This document shows positions 43,705-53,395 of a stretch of 64,000 bases of DNA, in pieces. The notes beneath the pieces were generated by a model. That model ran no database searches and was not told the DNA's origin. It saw only the letters and a list, made by a program, of their open reading frames with translations. Location of the stretch: the NCBI GenBank assembly GCA_007693505.1, contig REDL01000069.1, forward strand, positions 1 through 64,000, given 5' to 3'. The stretch's first letter is position 1, and each line of letters starts with the position of its first letter. Position numbers and translations under genes: made by a program. Origin of the DNA: Desulfovibrionales bacterium. Its GTDB lineage: Bacteria; Desulfobacterota; Desulfovibrionia; Desulfovibrionales; Desulfonatronaceae.

Positions 43705-45669
43705 ATGTCCAAACTCACCATTCACGCTCTGACCAAATCCTACGGCGGTCGGGATATTTTCAAGGATTTCAACCTGGAAATCGTCGGCGGAACCCGCTTG
43801 GCCGTGGTCGGCGCCAACGGCGCGGGCAAGTCCACCCTGCTGCGCATCCTGGCCGGGGAATCCCAGCCCGACAGCGGCCGGGTGATCACCTCCAGCGGGG
43901 CACGTCTGGGCTATGTGGCCCAGGAACTGGAAACCGGGGACCTGCAACGCGGGCTTCTGGCCTGGGTCATGGATGCCTTGCCGTCCTGGGCCGGTTTCTG
44001 GCAACGCTGGGAAGATGCGGTGCGGTGTCGGGACCAGGCGGCCTTGCACGCCCTGGCCGAGGAACAGACCATCCTGGAGCATCAGCTCGGCTACAGCCCG
44101 GAACACCGCGCCAAGACCATTCTTTGCGGCCTGGGATTTGCCGAAGCCGACCTGAACAAGTCGCTTCAGGCCTTGAGCGGTGGCTGGCGGGAACGGGCCA
44201 AGCTGGCCCGGGTGCTCACCGCTGGAGCGGATGTGCTGCTTCTGGACGAACCGACCAACCACCTGGATCTGGAAGCCGTAACCTGGCTGGAAGAATACCT
44301 GCTTGGATTCAGCGGCGTGCTGATCTTCGTGGCCCACGACCGGGTATTTCTGGACAAGGTGGCCACCCAGACCCTGTACCTGGGCGAGGCCAAGCCGATT
44401 CTTCGGCCTGGCACCTTTTCCGAATTCCTGGCATGGCGGGAGGAAATGGAGGAGCAATGGGAGCGCCAGGCCGCAGCCATCGACGAAAAAATACGCCACC
44501 AGGCCGCCTTCATCGACCGCTTTCGCTTCAAGGCCAGCAAGGCCCGGCAAGCCCAGAGCAAGCTCAAGAGCACGGACAAACTGCAAAAAGAACTGGAGGA
44601 ACTGCGAGGCCAACGCCCGGAAACCCGTGGCAGAACGCTCTCGTTTTCTCTGCCCGAACCCACCAGGGGCGACCAGACCGTTCTCGCCGCGGCGGAACTT
44701 GAATACGCTTTTGACCAAGGCCGGTCGCTCTGGCCCCCGCTGACCTTCCAGCTCTACCGGGGACAGAAGGTGGCCCTGGCCGGGCCGAACGGGGCGGGCA
44801 AGACCACCCTGTTGAAACTGATCAGCGGAGATTTAACCCCGCAAGACGGCCGGATCAAGGTTGGGCCGAACATGGTCATGGGCTACTTCAGCCAGCACCA
44901 GACGGAAATTCTCAATCCGAAAACTTCGGTGCTCGCGGAAATGCGACGTCTGGCCGGCCCCAAGGCCACCCACTTCGAAGTCTGCTCCATTCTCGGCCTG
45001 TTTCTCCTGGGAGAAACGTACTGGGAGCGCCCGGTGGCCAGCCTCAGTGGCGGCGAAAAAAGCAGGTTGCTGCTGGGCTCTCTGTTTGCGGCCCGGGCCA
45101 ATTTTCTGGTCCTTGACGAGCCCACCAACCATCTGGATCTGGAAAGCCGCGAGGCCCTGATGAGCGCCCTGGAAGAATATACGGGCACGTTGATTTTCGT
45201 GGCCCATGATCGCCGTCTGCTGGCCGAGGCGGCCCAGGAAGTCTGGGGGGTCGGTCCGGAGGGGTTACGGATCTTTTCCCGTGGGTTTGAGGAATACGAG
45301 GCATTTCAAAAGCAATCCGCGCAGCCCGAATGCCCCTCCCTGGACGCACCGGCCCAATCCGGAAAAGCCGCCCGCCAGCTGGAAAAGGAACGCCGCCGGG
45401 TCGAAGCCCAGCATCGCAATGCCCTTTCCCGCCAACTCAAACCACTCCGGGCGGACTTCAGCCATTGCGAGGCGCTGCTGGAGGCCACATTGGCTCGCCA
45501 GACCGAGTTGGAACAGATTCTGGCCGACCCGGAGACCTATGCCCGCAGTGAGGAATTCACCCGTTTGAGCAAGGAGTACCATGGGGTGGAGCAGGAAGCC
45601 GAACGACTGATCGAACAGCTGGAGGAACTGGAACGCCGGATCGGAGACCTGGAAGCACCATCATTGTAA
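43705..45669 (+). CDS. uup: ABC-F family ATPase (Uup-like)
   Basis: The 654-residue cytoplasmic protein has two ABC ATPase domains and no membrane segments. Walker A motifs GANGAGKST and GPNGAGKTT, signatures LSGGWRERA and LSGGEKSR, and two DEPTNHLDLE Walker B segments are visible. A linker of charged helices (about 250-310) separates them, and a C-terminal coiled coil (about 560-650) resembles that of Uup. ABC-F proteins act on ribosomes or on DNA repair. The start lacks a clear ribosome binding site. Confidence 0.92.
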   Translation: MSKLTIHALTKSYGGRDIFKDFNLEIVGGTRLAVVGANGAGKSTLLRILAGESQPDSGRVITSSGARLGYVAQELETGDLQRGLLAWVMDALPSWAGFWQRWEDAVRCRDQAALHALAEEQTILEHQLGYSPEHRAKTILCGLGFAEADLNKSLQALSGGWRERAKLARVLTAGADVLLLDEPTNHLDLEAVTWLEEYLLGFSGVLIFVAHDRVFLDKVATQTLYLGEAKPILRPGTFSEFLAWREEMEEQWERQAAAIDEKIRHQAAFIDRFRFKASKARQAQSKLKSTDKLQKELEELRGQRPETRGRTLSFSLPEPTRGDQTVLAAAELEYAFDQGRSLWPPLTFQLYRGQKVALAGPNGAGKTTLLKLISGDLTPQDGRIKVGPNMVMGYFSQHQTEILNPKTSVLAEMRRLAGPKATHFEVCSILGLFLLGETYWERPVASLSGGEKSRLLLGSLFAARANFLVLDEPTNHLDLESREALMSALEEYTGTLIFVAHDRRLLAEAAQEVWGVGPEGLRIFSRGFEEYEAFQKQSAQPECPSLDAPAQSGKAARQLEKERRRVEAQHRNALSRQLKPLRADFSHCEALLEATLARQTELEQILADPETYARSEEFTRLSKEYHGVEQEAERLIEQLEELERRIGDLEAPSL

Positions 45670-46178
45670 ACCCGGTCCCCCACCCCAGCATCCGTCGCAT
45701 GCCCACCCGCATGCCGCCTGCACAGTATCAAATCTGGGAGGGTTCATAACGCCGGATTATTTATTTTGTGCACATTAAATCCCCTGACCACCCAATCCAA
45801 CAAATTGCCCAAAAAATAATCCAATATTATCAAATTATTGGCTATCAACCCCCCTTTTTTTTTGTTGACATGCCCGCCGTGGCATCCTATCCAGAGAGAC
45901 GGAAACGGTAGGATATGAATCCCTACTTTTCTCCCTGCCCATTTCCCGTTCCCAACGTCGTCCCTGTTCAAACGACCCGGCGATACCAGCAAAGGATCAC
46001 CTGAGAAATCAATGCCGCGCTTTCGCACTCCATCGCCGTCCTCCCTGCAAAAGCCTTCCGGCAATCCTCCCCCTGCAACCACACCTCCTCGGCCTGGAAA
46101 TATGCCCGTACTTTTGGCGGCAGAGACCGGCAGCGGAGCCAGACATGCCGGAGCCCGCGCTTCCCGAATGGAGGCTGC
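45670..46178. promoter_or_regulatory. Long leader region of the sigma-54 activator gene
   Basis: These 509 bp contain an AT-rich stretch with a dyad CCAATA-N9-TATTGG at 45821-45841. A good promoter follows: TTGACA at 45865-45870, 17 bases, TATCCA at 45888-45893. Two short proline-rich frames follow (45915-46004, 29 codons with AGGAT upstream, and 46012-46194), the second overlapping the regulator start. They could be leader peptides or chance. Confidence 0.45.
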
Positions 46179-47852
46179 ATGGCCCGCGTGCTGATCATTG
46201 ACAGCGACCAAGCCATATGCCGGGTGCTTTCGAAAAAAATCGTCCGCCTGGGCCATGAGGTGCAAACCGCGCATACCCTGGAGCAGGGGTTGCAATCCAC
46301 AACAAACTCGAGCTACGACGTCGTATACTTGGATGTCCGCCTGCCTGACGGCCGAGGGATGGACTCCCTGGCCCGGATCAGCCACGGGCCGGGTGCACCG
46401 GAGGTGATCATCATCACCGGTGATTCCGATCCGGACGGGCCGGAACAGGCCATTCGCAGCGGTGCCTGGGATTACATCCAGAAGCCCTCCTCTCTCAAGT
46501 CCATGATTTTCCCCCTGATCCGGGCCCTGCAGCATCGGGAGAAACAAAAGTCCACCGTCTCCCTCAAGGCGCTCCGCTACGGGGGGATCGTTGGCACCAG
46601 TCCCAGGATGAAGGCCTGCATGGATCTTTTGGCCCAGGTTGCGGACACGGAGATGTCCGTGCTGATTACCGGGGAGACCGGCACAGGCAAGGAGCTTTTC
46701 GCCAAGTCCATTCACGACAACAGTGCACGGGCCAAGGGGCCCTATGTCACCGTGGACTGCGCCTCCCTGCCCGAAAATCTGGTGGAGTCGGAACTGTTCG
46801 GGTCGGTCAAGGGCGCCTTCACCGGGGCGTCAGCAGCCCGGGAGGGCCTGATCATCCAGGCCAACGGCGGTTCGCTCTTTTTGGACGAAATCGGCGAGCT
46901 GCCCTTGGCAACCCAAAAAAAGTTTCTCCGGGTCCTGCAGGAACGCCGCTTCCGTCAGGTCGGCGGAACCACGGAACGTACCAGCAATTTTCGCCTGGTC
47001 TGTGCCACGAATCGCGACCTGGAAGAGATGGTCGTGGAGGAGGCCTTTCGCCAGGATCTGCTCTACCGGCTGCAGGCGATGCACATTGAGTTGCCGCCGT
47101 TGCGGGAACGCCGGGAGGACATCAAGGACCTGGCCGTACACCGGATGCAACGCCTTTGCGAGCAGTTCCGGGTGCCCACCAAGGGCATGTCTCCCGAATT
47201 TTTGGAGGCTCTGGAAAGCTACGATTGGCCTGGAAATGTCCGGGAGCTGTTCAACCTTCTGGAGAACGTCCTGTTTACCACCCGGGATGAAGGCGTGCTG
47301 TACCCGGAGCACCTGCCCATGAATTTACGCATCAAAATCAAGCAGGCCCTGCTGATCAGGTCGAAAAACAACACCATTGCAGAGGAATCCGAGGACCCGG
47401 CATACCACGACGACGACCACGAAGACGGCGAGGATGTCGGCATGACCCCGCTCGCCACGGCCGCATCGGGCCAAACCGCTCCACCCGGGACAACTTCCGA
47501 CCATGTGCCGCCCATGGCCCGGGAAACCCAATCTTCCCCCGAATCTCTCTCGGAATCTCTCTCGGAATCCCCCTCGGAATCCCCCTCCGTCTACCCTGCC
47601 ACGATATCCCGGCTCGACGGCCTTGCCCCGCCCCCGGGCGAACTGGACGAAGCCTTTTCCAGCGACCCGCACGCCCCCTTCCCGACCCTGCGGGAACTTC
47701 GGGAAAAGACCGTCGGGACCATGGAAAAACGCTACCTGAAAGAACTTCTCGCCCGTTCCAACGCCGAACTGTCCATTGCCCTCGAACTCTCCGGCCTTTC
47801 CAGGGCCAGGTTCTACGAACTGCTCAAAAAGCATTCGGTTTCCTTCCGCTGA
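46179..47852 (+). CDS. NtrC-family sigma-54-dependent response regulator
   Basis: The 557-residue regulator has an N-terminal receiver (phospho-acceptor Asp in VVYLDVRLPDG) and an AAA+ domain (GETGTGKELFAK, the sigma-54 contact loop GAFTGAS, GGSLFLDEIGELPL, R-fingers in FRQDLLYRL). A C-terminal helix-turn-helix has ALELSGLSRARFYELLKKH. Between AAA+ and the DNA-binding end lies an acidic, low-complexity linker of about 120 residues with DDDHEDGEDV and a run of SLSESLSESPSESPS. GGAGG precedes the ATG. No partner kinase is adjacent; target genes are unknown. Confidence 0.92.
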   Translation: MARVLIIDSDQAICRVLSKKIVRLGHEVQTAHTLEQGLQSTTNSSYDVVYLDVRLPDGRGMDSLARISHGPGAPEVIIITGDSDPDGPEQAIRSGAWDYIQKPSSLKSMIFPLIRALQHREKQKSTVSLKALRYGGIVGTSPRMKACMDLLAQVADTEMSVLITGETGTGKELFAKSIHDNSARAKGPYVTVDCASLPENLVESELFGSVKGAFTGASAAREGLIIQANGGSLFLDEIGELPLATQKKFLRVLQERRFRQVGGTTERTSNFRLVCATNRDLEEMVVEEAFRQDLLYRLQAMHIELPPLRERREDIKDLAVHRMQRLCEQFRVPTKGMSPEFLEALESYDWPGNVRELFNLLENVLFTTRDEGVLYPEHLPMNLRIKIKQALLIRSKNNTIAEESEDPAYHDDDHEDGEDVGMTPLATAASGQTAPPGTTSDHVPPMARETQSSPESLSESLSESPSESPSVYPATISRLDGLAPPPGELDEAFSSDPHAPFPTLRELREKTVGTMEKRYLKELLARSNAELSIALELSGLSRARFYELLKKHSVSFR

Positions 47853-47888
47853 CCCTCCCAATCCTTCCCAAACATCAAATCCCTTCCC

Positions 47889-47927
47889 AAATCCAAATCG
47901 AAATCGAAATCGCCATCGAAATCGACC
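47889..47927 (+). repeat. Solo hexamer array ATCGAA
   Basis: AATCCAAATCGAAATCG followed by further ATCGAA units. It matches the array that precedes the S23 gene at 31977, but no S23 gene or facing array follows. Confidence 0.75.
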
Positions 47928-48030
47928 CTCTTCCCAAACTCCCTCACAGCCCCCCCAACCACACCATGTCACTCTTCATCGAACGCAGTTCCGCGTTGAT
48001 GACACAATTCTGCGATCGGCTAAGGTAGGT

Positions 48031-48163
48031 CGCCCTTTCAGGGCTCTTTCTGCTTTCCCGTCGGTGTCCCAGGGCGTTGCCCTGGGCTGTTATCACATGT
48101 CGTCCCTTGGGGCTGAAATCAAGCCCTGAAAGGGCGAAACAAGCCGGGGCAACGCCCTGGGAC
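48031..48163. repeat. Nested palindromic repeat cluster
   Basis: CGCCCTTTCAGGGCT at 48031 is matched by AGCCCTGAAAGGGCG at 48122. GTCCCAGGGCGTTGCCC (continuing CTGGG) at 48066 is itself a hairpin and is matched by GGGGCAACGCCCTGGGAC at 48146. The interleaved inverted pairs resemble REP-type repeats found in many genomes and mobilised by RAYT transposases; no such transposase is in the window. Confidence 0.65.
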
Positions 48164-48467
48164 TATCAATAATCTCTTTTGCCCAGTCCTGAAGGGACGG
48201 CATAAAATGGGGTGAGGCTCATCAAAAGATGCGGAATGCTTCCCTCTCCATCCGTTTTTGCCGGACCATGCTTCTTTGGCGCAATCAATCACGCTTTCCG
48301 TGAAAATCAGCCACAATCTCATTGAAAACAAACAGCTTTTCAATTCTCCTTGCATACCTCTCGTTGGCATGCATCTTGAAATAAATACAAAAACATTGTT
48401 GCGCCTATTGCACAAAATCCAGCTCTCTCGGACTCCGGGCGCACGCTTCTAGAACTGGAATCGATCC

Positions 48468-50546
48468 ATGGAACACCCCCCCCTCGCCTCCCCCTGCCCG
48501 GACCAGCACGGACCGGCATTCTGCATTATCGACCACGAAGAACGCCTCCTGCACTGGAACCAATCCTTTGCCGACCTCACGGGCATTGCCCGAAAAGACG
48601 AAGATACTCCAATCCTCCTCTCCGCGGCCATCAAACTGGCAACCCCCCTGGATAACGCCTTTCCTGCGACTGATCATGCCCCGCGCAGCGGACATGGCCA
48701 ACTCCACGATCAAGATGGGCAAGCCACACCGGTGACGTTTTTCATCCACCCCATTCCGGACGGAGCGGATCAAGGCAAAATGGTCCGCTTGCTGCTCATT
48801 CACGAGGCCGGGGCAAACCCATTCCAGGACGCCTCGCTCTGCAAGGTGGAACGCCGCTACCAGCGTATTTTTGAGATGTCCCACCGCGGCCTGGCCAAAT
48901 TTGCCGCGGACGGATCACTGCTCTATGCCAACAGTGCATTTGCGAAAATGTTTGGCTGTTCGGATGCACAGGGTGCCCAGGAACAGGGGATGCGCTGGTG
49001 GGAGAAGCACTGTCCAGTGCCGGAACAGTACCACAGGTTGTTCGCCTCTGTGCGGGAACAGGGGAACATTTCCAAGTTCGAGCTGGACGTGCTGGCCAAG
49101 GACGGGCAACCCCGCAAAATTCTCTTGGACGCCTACGTCCCGGACGACCAGAGCCCCCGCTGCACCTCGTCCTTCATTGCCGTGGTTGAAGACATCACCG
49201 AGCAGCATGCCGTGGAGCAGCAACTGTTCCAGGACACATTCACGGATCAGCTCACCGGACTGCCCAACAAATCGCTGTTTGTGGATCGGGTCGAAGCTGC
49301 CCTGCGCAGGGCTAAAGACCAGGAAAACGATCTCTTCGCAGTTGCCTTCGTGGATATCGACGACTTCAAGGTGATCAACGAAACCTATGGCAATGTTCTC
49401 GGCGACCGAATTCTGGTCCAGGTCGGCCGGAAACTGCAGCATGCGGTGCGCGATATGGATCTCGTGGCCAGGTACGGTGATGATGAATTCGTCCTTCTGC
49501 TGGATAAAATCAACGACGAGCGTGAAGCCGTCGGTGTCCTGGAGCGGATCAAGCAGTCTCTGACTGTGCCGCTGGCCATCACGGAGCAGCTGGAAACCGT
49601 CTGCTCCGTGAGTATCGGCCTGGTACTTTCTCCAGGCTATAGTGCTGCCGCCGAGATGCTGCGCGACGCGGACAAGGCCCGGTATAAGTCCATGTCCGAA
49701 AAAAACGGCTCCCCCTTCCCACCGCCGCCGCCGATCACCCTTTTTCGCAAGCCGGACCTGCCCTGGGATGCATATCAGCGGGCCATGGAACGGGGTGAAA
49801 TGTTTCTGCTTTACCTCCCCTCCCACCGGATCAGCGACAACACCCTCATCGGCTTCGAAGCCCTGCTGCGCTGGAATCATCCCCGGCACGGCCTGTTGCA
49901 TCCTGCCAATTTCCTGCCGCTCCAGGAGCCGGAGAACATTGTTTTCCTGACCAAATGGATGCTCGGCCAGGTCTGCTCCCGCATGCACACCTGGCACCAA
50001 ACCTACGACTGCCCTGCACTCTCCACCACCGCGAACATGACCGCGGAATCCTTCCTGTACCCGGAACTTCCTGAAACACTGCAGACCGTCTTCGAGATCA
50101 CGGATCTGGACACCTGCAACCTGAAACTGGAATTTTCGCGCATGGCCATGCACCGCTTTGATGATTTCGGTGAGTTGTGCATGCGCATCAAGGAGTTGGA
50201 CATCCAGCTGGCCGTGGACGACTACGGCACGGGATACTCCACGCTGCTTTCCCTGCAGCGCTATCCCTTCGTGCCCATCGACACCTTGCAGGTGAATCGG
50301 CGGGTCGTTGCCCGGTTGCCGGACAACAGCTACTACCAGGAAATGGTCTGGGCCACGATCATGCTGGCCCACAGCCTGGGCGTGGAGGTTGAGGCGGATG
50401 GCGTGGAGACGCAGGAACAACTGGCTTTGCTTCGCGACATGCACTGCGACTCGGCCAAGGGCAGGCTGTTTTCCAAGCCGCTGGAGACCGACGCCGCGGA
50501 AGCCCTGCTCCAAAACCACTTCACCTCCCGGCCGCTATTGAATTGA
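48468..50546 (+). CDS. PAS-GGDEF-EAL protein with degenerate catalytic motifs
   Basis: The 692-residue protein has one or two PAS domains (to about residue 245), GGDEF-like (about 255-415) and EAL-like (about 430-680) domains. The GGDEF site reads YGDDEF. In the EAL domain GFEALLRW is kept, but LEITE-type residues read LEFSRM, the LKID motif is LQVN, and AEGVE is ADGVE. Metal-binding and catalytic residues are thus altered and hydrolysis of c-di-GMP is unlikely. It may instead be a c-di-GMP receptor. It lies just upstream of polysaccharide-precursor genes on the same strand. No strong ribosome binding site is seen before ATG 48468. Confidence 0.85.
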   Translation: MEHPPLASPCPDQHGPAFCIIDHEERLLHWNQSFADLTGIARKDEDTPILLSAAIKLATPLDNAFPATDHAPRSGHGQLHDQDGQATPVTFFIHPIPDGADQGKMVRLLLIHEAGANPFQDASLCKVERRYQRIFEMSHRGLAKFAADGSLLYANSAFAKMFGCSDAQGAQEQGMRWWEKHCPVPEQYHRLFASVREQGNISKFELDVLAKDGQPRKILLDAYVPDDQSPRCTSSFIAVVEDITEQHAVEQQLFQDTFTDQLTGLPNKSLFVDRVEAALRRAKDQENDLFAVAFVDIDDFKVINETYGNVLGDRILVQVGRKLQHAVRDMDLVARYGDDEFVLLLDKINDEREAVGVLERIKQSLTVPLAITEQLETVCSVSIGLVLSPGYSAAAEMLRDADKARYKSMSEKNGSPFPPPPPITLFRKPDLPWDAYQRAMERGEMFLLYLPSHRISDNTLIGFEALLRWNHPRHGLLHPANFLPLQEPENIVFLTKWMLGQVCSRMHTWHQTYDCPALSTTANMTAESFLYPELPETLQTVFEITDLDTCNLKLEFSRMAMHRFDDFGELCMRIKELDIQLAVDDYGTGYSTLLSLQRYPFVPIDTLQVNRRVVARLPDNSYYQEMVWATIMLAHSLGVEVEADGVETQEQLALLRDMHCDSAKGRLFSKPLETDAAEALLQNHFTSRPLLN

Positions 50547-50613
50547 TGCTGCTCTTTGCGGCCAATTTCGTATTCTTCCCCCCTTTCGTTACGCATTATC
50601 CCCAGGAGACGTT

Positions 50614-51666
50614 ATGAAGACAACGGACAGCTACACCGCCGTCCAGCAATCCCTGCGTCAAACGCCCAGGACCTGGCTGGTCACCGGCGCGGCCGGGTTC
50701 ATCGGCTCGAACCTCGTCGAAACCCTGCTGCGCCTGGATCAGCAGGTGGTCGGCCTGGACAATTTTTCCACCGGTTACCAGAAGAACCTGGACGAGGTCC
50801 GCGATGACGTCGGCCCGACGCCGTGGAGCCGCTTTCGGTTTCTGGAAGCCGACATCCGGGATATGGCAGCCTGCGAACAGGCTGTTCACGGCGTGGACTT
50901 CGTTCTGCATCAGGCCGCCCTGGGCAGCGTGCCCCGCTCCCTGGAGGACCCGCTGGACACCAACGCCAACAACGTCACCGGATTCCTGAACATGCTCACC
51001 GCCGCCCGCTCCGCCGGGGTGTCCCGGTTCGTCTACGCCGCGTCCAGCTCCACCTATGGCGACCATCCCGGCCTGCCCAAGGTGGAGCAGACCATCGGCA
51101 AGCCGCTTTCCCCCTATGCCGTGACCAAATACGTCAATGAGCTCTACGCCGAGGTCTTTGCCGGATGCTACGGGTTTCGCTCCATCGGGCTGCGCTATTT
51201 CAACATTTTCGGACCGCGCCAGGACCCGGAGGGCGCCTATGCCGCGGTCATCCCCAAATGGTTTGCCGCCCTGCTGCGGGGGGAAACCCCGTTCATCAAC
51301 GGCGACGGCGAGACCAGCCGGGACTTTTGCTACATCGACAACACGGTCCAGGCCAACATTCTCGCGGCCTGCGCCACCAGCGACCAGGCCGCGAACCAGG
51401 TCTACAACGTGGCCTTTGGACAACGCACCACCTTGAACGAGCTCTTCGGGTACATCCGCGACCTGGTCGCCCCCCGCAACCCCGCGGTCTCGGCCGTGTT
51501 GCCGGAATACCGCGATTTTCGCGCCGGAGACGTCCGCCACTCCCTGGCCGACATTGCCAAGGCCCGCACCCTGCTGGGCTACGCCCCGGAGTACTCGGTC
51601 CATGACGGCCTGAAACTGGCCGCATCCTGGTATATGGAAAAAATGGGCACTGTAGCAGTCCGTTGA
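50614..51666 (+). CDS. wbpP: UDP-N-acetylhexosamine 4-epimerase (WbpP/TviC-like)
   Basis: The 350-residue short-chain dehydrogenase/epimerase interconverts UDP-GlcNAc and UDP-GalNAc (or the uronic acids). It has [37 protein letters not shown] (catalytic Tyr and Lys), [20 protein letters not shown]-type substrate segments and [17 protein letters not shown] precedes the ATG. The last four codons and the stop (VAVR, TGA) lie within or next to dispersed repeat copy E, so the original C-terminus may have been altered by insertion. A UDP-sugar dehydrogenase follows, forming a pathway pair. Confidence 0.9.
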   Translation: MKTTDSYTAVQQSLRQTPRTWLVTGAAGFIGSNLVETLLRLDQQVVGLDNFSTGYQKNLDEVRDDVGPTPWSRFRFLEADIRDMAACEQAVHGVDFVLHQAALGSVPRSLEDPLDTNANNVTGFLNMLTAARSAGVSRFVYAASSSTYGDHPGLPKVEQTIGKPLSPYAVTKYVNELYAEVFAGCYGFRSIGLRYFNIFGPRQDPEGAYAAVIPKWFAALLRGETPFINGDGETSRDFCYIDNTVQANILAACATSDQAANQVYNVAFGQRTTLNELFGYIRDLVAPRNPAVSAVLPEYRDFRAGDVRHSLADIAKARTLLGYAPEYSVHDGLKLAASWYMEKMGTVAVR

Positions 51667-51881
51667 AAAACTCCCAATTGCTGTGTCGCTGCACAAAGTT
51701 CAAACTCTCACGTATGAAGAGATACGCTTCGATCTTGATTCGATTGCCAGGACGGCAAATCGAAAATGTGGCGACGCCACAGCCCGTGAGGGCCGGACAA
51801 AGGGCGTGTCCGGTAGCTTCTTTTTGCAACTTGCACTTGGGATTTTTGAACGGACTGCCAGAAGAAGGACTTTTTCAACAC
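51655..51881 (+). repeat. Dispersed inverted-end repeat, copy E (long form, best preserved)
   Basis: It starts GCAGTCCGTTGAAAAACTCCC and ends TTTTTGAACGGACTG, AAGGACTTTTTCAACAC. The outer CAGTCCGTT-AAAAA-TCCC ends are inverted. The inner part has the hairpin GATTGCCAGGACGGCAAATC. It supplies the stop codon of wbpP and separates it from the dehydrogenase gene. Confidence 0.85.
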
Positions 51882-51927
51882 GCAACTAGCGGCCTGAACC
51901 CGTTCACCGCTCTCACGAGAAAACAGC

Positions 51928-53220
51928 ATGCAGCACAAAACCGAACTCTTGCAGAAAATTGAGGACCGTACCGCCACGGTGGGCATCATCGGCATGGGCT
52001 ATGTCGGCCTGCCCCTGGCCGTGGTTCTTGCCGAGGCCGGGCTGACCGTGGTGGGTATCGACCTGGACGAGGACAAGGCCCAGGCCGTCAACCAGGGTGA
52101 GTCCTACATCGAGGACGTCCCGGCGAAGACCGTCCGATCCCTGGTGGATGCCGGCCGGCTCTCGGCCACCACCGACTTCAGCGTGCTCCAAAACTGCGAC
52201 GCCGTGAGCATCTGCGTGCCCACCCCGCTACGCAAGACCGGCGACCCGGACATCTCCTACATCCTGGACGCCACCCAGAAAATTGCCGCCCACCTGCACC
52301 CGGGCATGCTGATTATTCTGGAAAGCACCACCTACCCGGGTACCACCACGGAAGTCATCCTGCCCATGCTCATGCACCAGGAGGACATGGTCCCCGGCGA
52401 AACCTTCTTCCTCTGCTTCTCCCCGGAGCGGGTCGATCCGGGCCGTGAAGACTGGACCACCAGGAACACGCCCAAGGTCCTGGGCGGGGTGACCGCCAAC
52501 TGCCTGGTGGCCGGCACCGCCCTGTACGGCGCGGCCATGGAAACCATCGTCCCGGTTTCCTCCACGGAGAGCGCGGAAATGGTCAAGCTCCTGGAAAACA
52601 CCTTCCGGGCCGTGAACATCGGCCTGGTCAACGAGGTGCTGCTGATGTGCGACAAGCTGGGCCTGGACGCCTGGGAGATCATCGACGCCGCGGCCACCAA
52701 GCCCTTCGGCTTCATGAAGTTCACCCCCGGACCGGGCCTGGGCGGCCACTGCATCCCCATTGACCCGCTCTACCTCTCCTGGAAGCTGAAAACCATGAAC
52801 TATACCGCCCGGTTCATCGAGCTGGCCAGCGAAATCAACACCTCCATGCCCCGCTACTGGGTCACCCGGGTCCAGGACGAACTCAACGAGGCCGGCAAGC
52901 CGGTCAAGGACAGCAAGATCCTGCTCCTCGGCGTGGCCTACAAAAAGAACATCAGCGACCTGCGCGAATCCCCGGCCCTGGACATCCTGCACCTCCTGGC
53001 GGAAAAAGGCGCCCTGATCAGCTACCACGACCCCTATGTGCCCAGCTTCAACCACGATGAGATCGAATTGGTATCGGAACCCGACCTGAACAGCGCCCTG
53101 GCCGAAGCCGACTGCGTGGTCATCGTCACGGACCATGACAGCTACGACTGGGAAGCCATCGCCGAAAACGCCCCATTGATCGTGGATACCCGGCATGTGG
53201 TGGAACGGTGCGGGTGCTGA
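51928..53220 (+). CDS. Nucleotide sugar dehydrogenase (WbpA/WecC/TviB-like)
   Basis: The 430-residue NAD-dependent enzyme oxidises a UDP-N-acetylhexosamine to its uronic acid. It has GMGYVGLPLAVVLAEAG (Rossmann), PTPLRKTGDPD, ESTTYPGTT, FSPERVDPG, AEMVKLLENTFRAVNIGLVNE and the catalytic Cys in PGPGLGGHCIPIDP. With the upstream epimerase it would give UDP-GalNAcA or a related acid for a surface polysaccharide, as in Vi-antigen synthesis. Glycosyltransferases are not adjacent. The product may be used in EPS, O-antigen or capsule. Confidence 0.92.
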   Translation: MQHKTELLQKIEDRTATVGIIGMGYVGLPLAVVLAEAGLTVVGIDLDEDKAQAVNQGESYIEDVPAKTVRSLVDAGRLSATTDFSVLQNCDAVSICVPTPLRKTGDPDISYILDATQKIAAHLHPGMLIILESTTYPGTTTEVILPMLMHQEDMVPGETFFLCFSPERVDPGREDWTTRNTPKVLGGVTANCLVAGTALYGAAMETIVPVSSTESAEMVKLLENTFRAVNIGLVNEVLLMCDKLGLDAWEIIDAAATKPFGFMKFTPGPGLGGHCIPIDPLYLSWKLKTMNYTARFIELASEINTSMPRYWVTRVQDELNEAGKPVKDSKILLLGVAYKKNISDLRESPALDILHLLAEKGALISYHDPYVPSFNHDEIELVSEPDLNSALAEADCVVIVTDHDSYDWEAIAENAPLIVDTRHVVERCGC

Positions 53221-53297
53221 ACAAGGAGGAAACCGTACCCGGCTGAGCGATTTTTCCGCCATCTCCTCTCAACCTTCTCGCCTCAATTCAGGATTCA

Positions 53298-53333
53298 GGC
53301 GGTGTTGCCTCGTCTTTCATGGTTGACACCGCC
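53298..53333. terminator. Possible hairpin after the sugar dehydrogenase gene
   Basis: GGCGGTGT at 53298-53305 pairs with ACACCGCC at 53326-53333 across a 20-base loop. There is no T-run. It may be a weak terminator or part of the leader of the next gene. Confidence 0.35.
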
Positions 53334-53395
53334 GCTCCTCTCCTTAATGATCTCCGGAGTTGCACGATAACACCGAGCATACCTGGAGAAATCAA

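Larger units (their letters stand above)
47853..48467. other. Repeat-rich intergenic region
   Basis: The 615-bp gap between the sigma-54 activator and a GGDEF-EAL gene has a hexamer array near its start and a nest of inverted repeats at 48031-48163. The remainder up to 48467 shows no gene and no clear promoter. Confidence 0.5.

Noticed and set aside
45915-46194. Two short proline-rich peptides before the sigma-54 activator
   Set aside because: They have weak starts and no similarity I can name; kept only as possible leader peptides in the control region.
48915-50519. A 534-codon open frame antisense to the GGDEF-EAL gene
   Set aside because: The plus strand has unmistakable PAS, GGDEF and EAL motifs, so the minus-strand frame is not coding.
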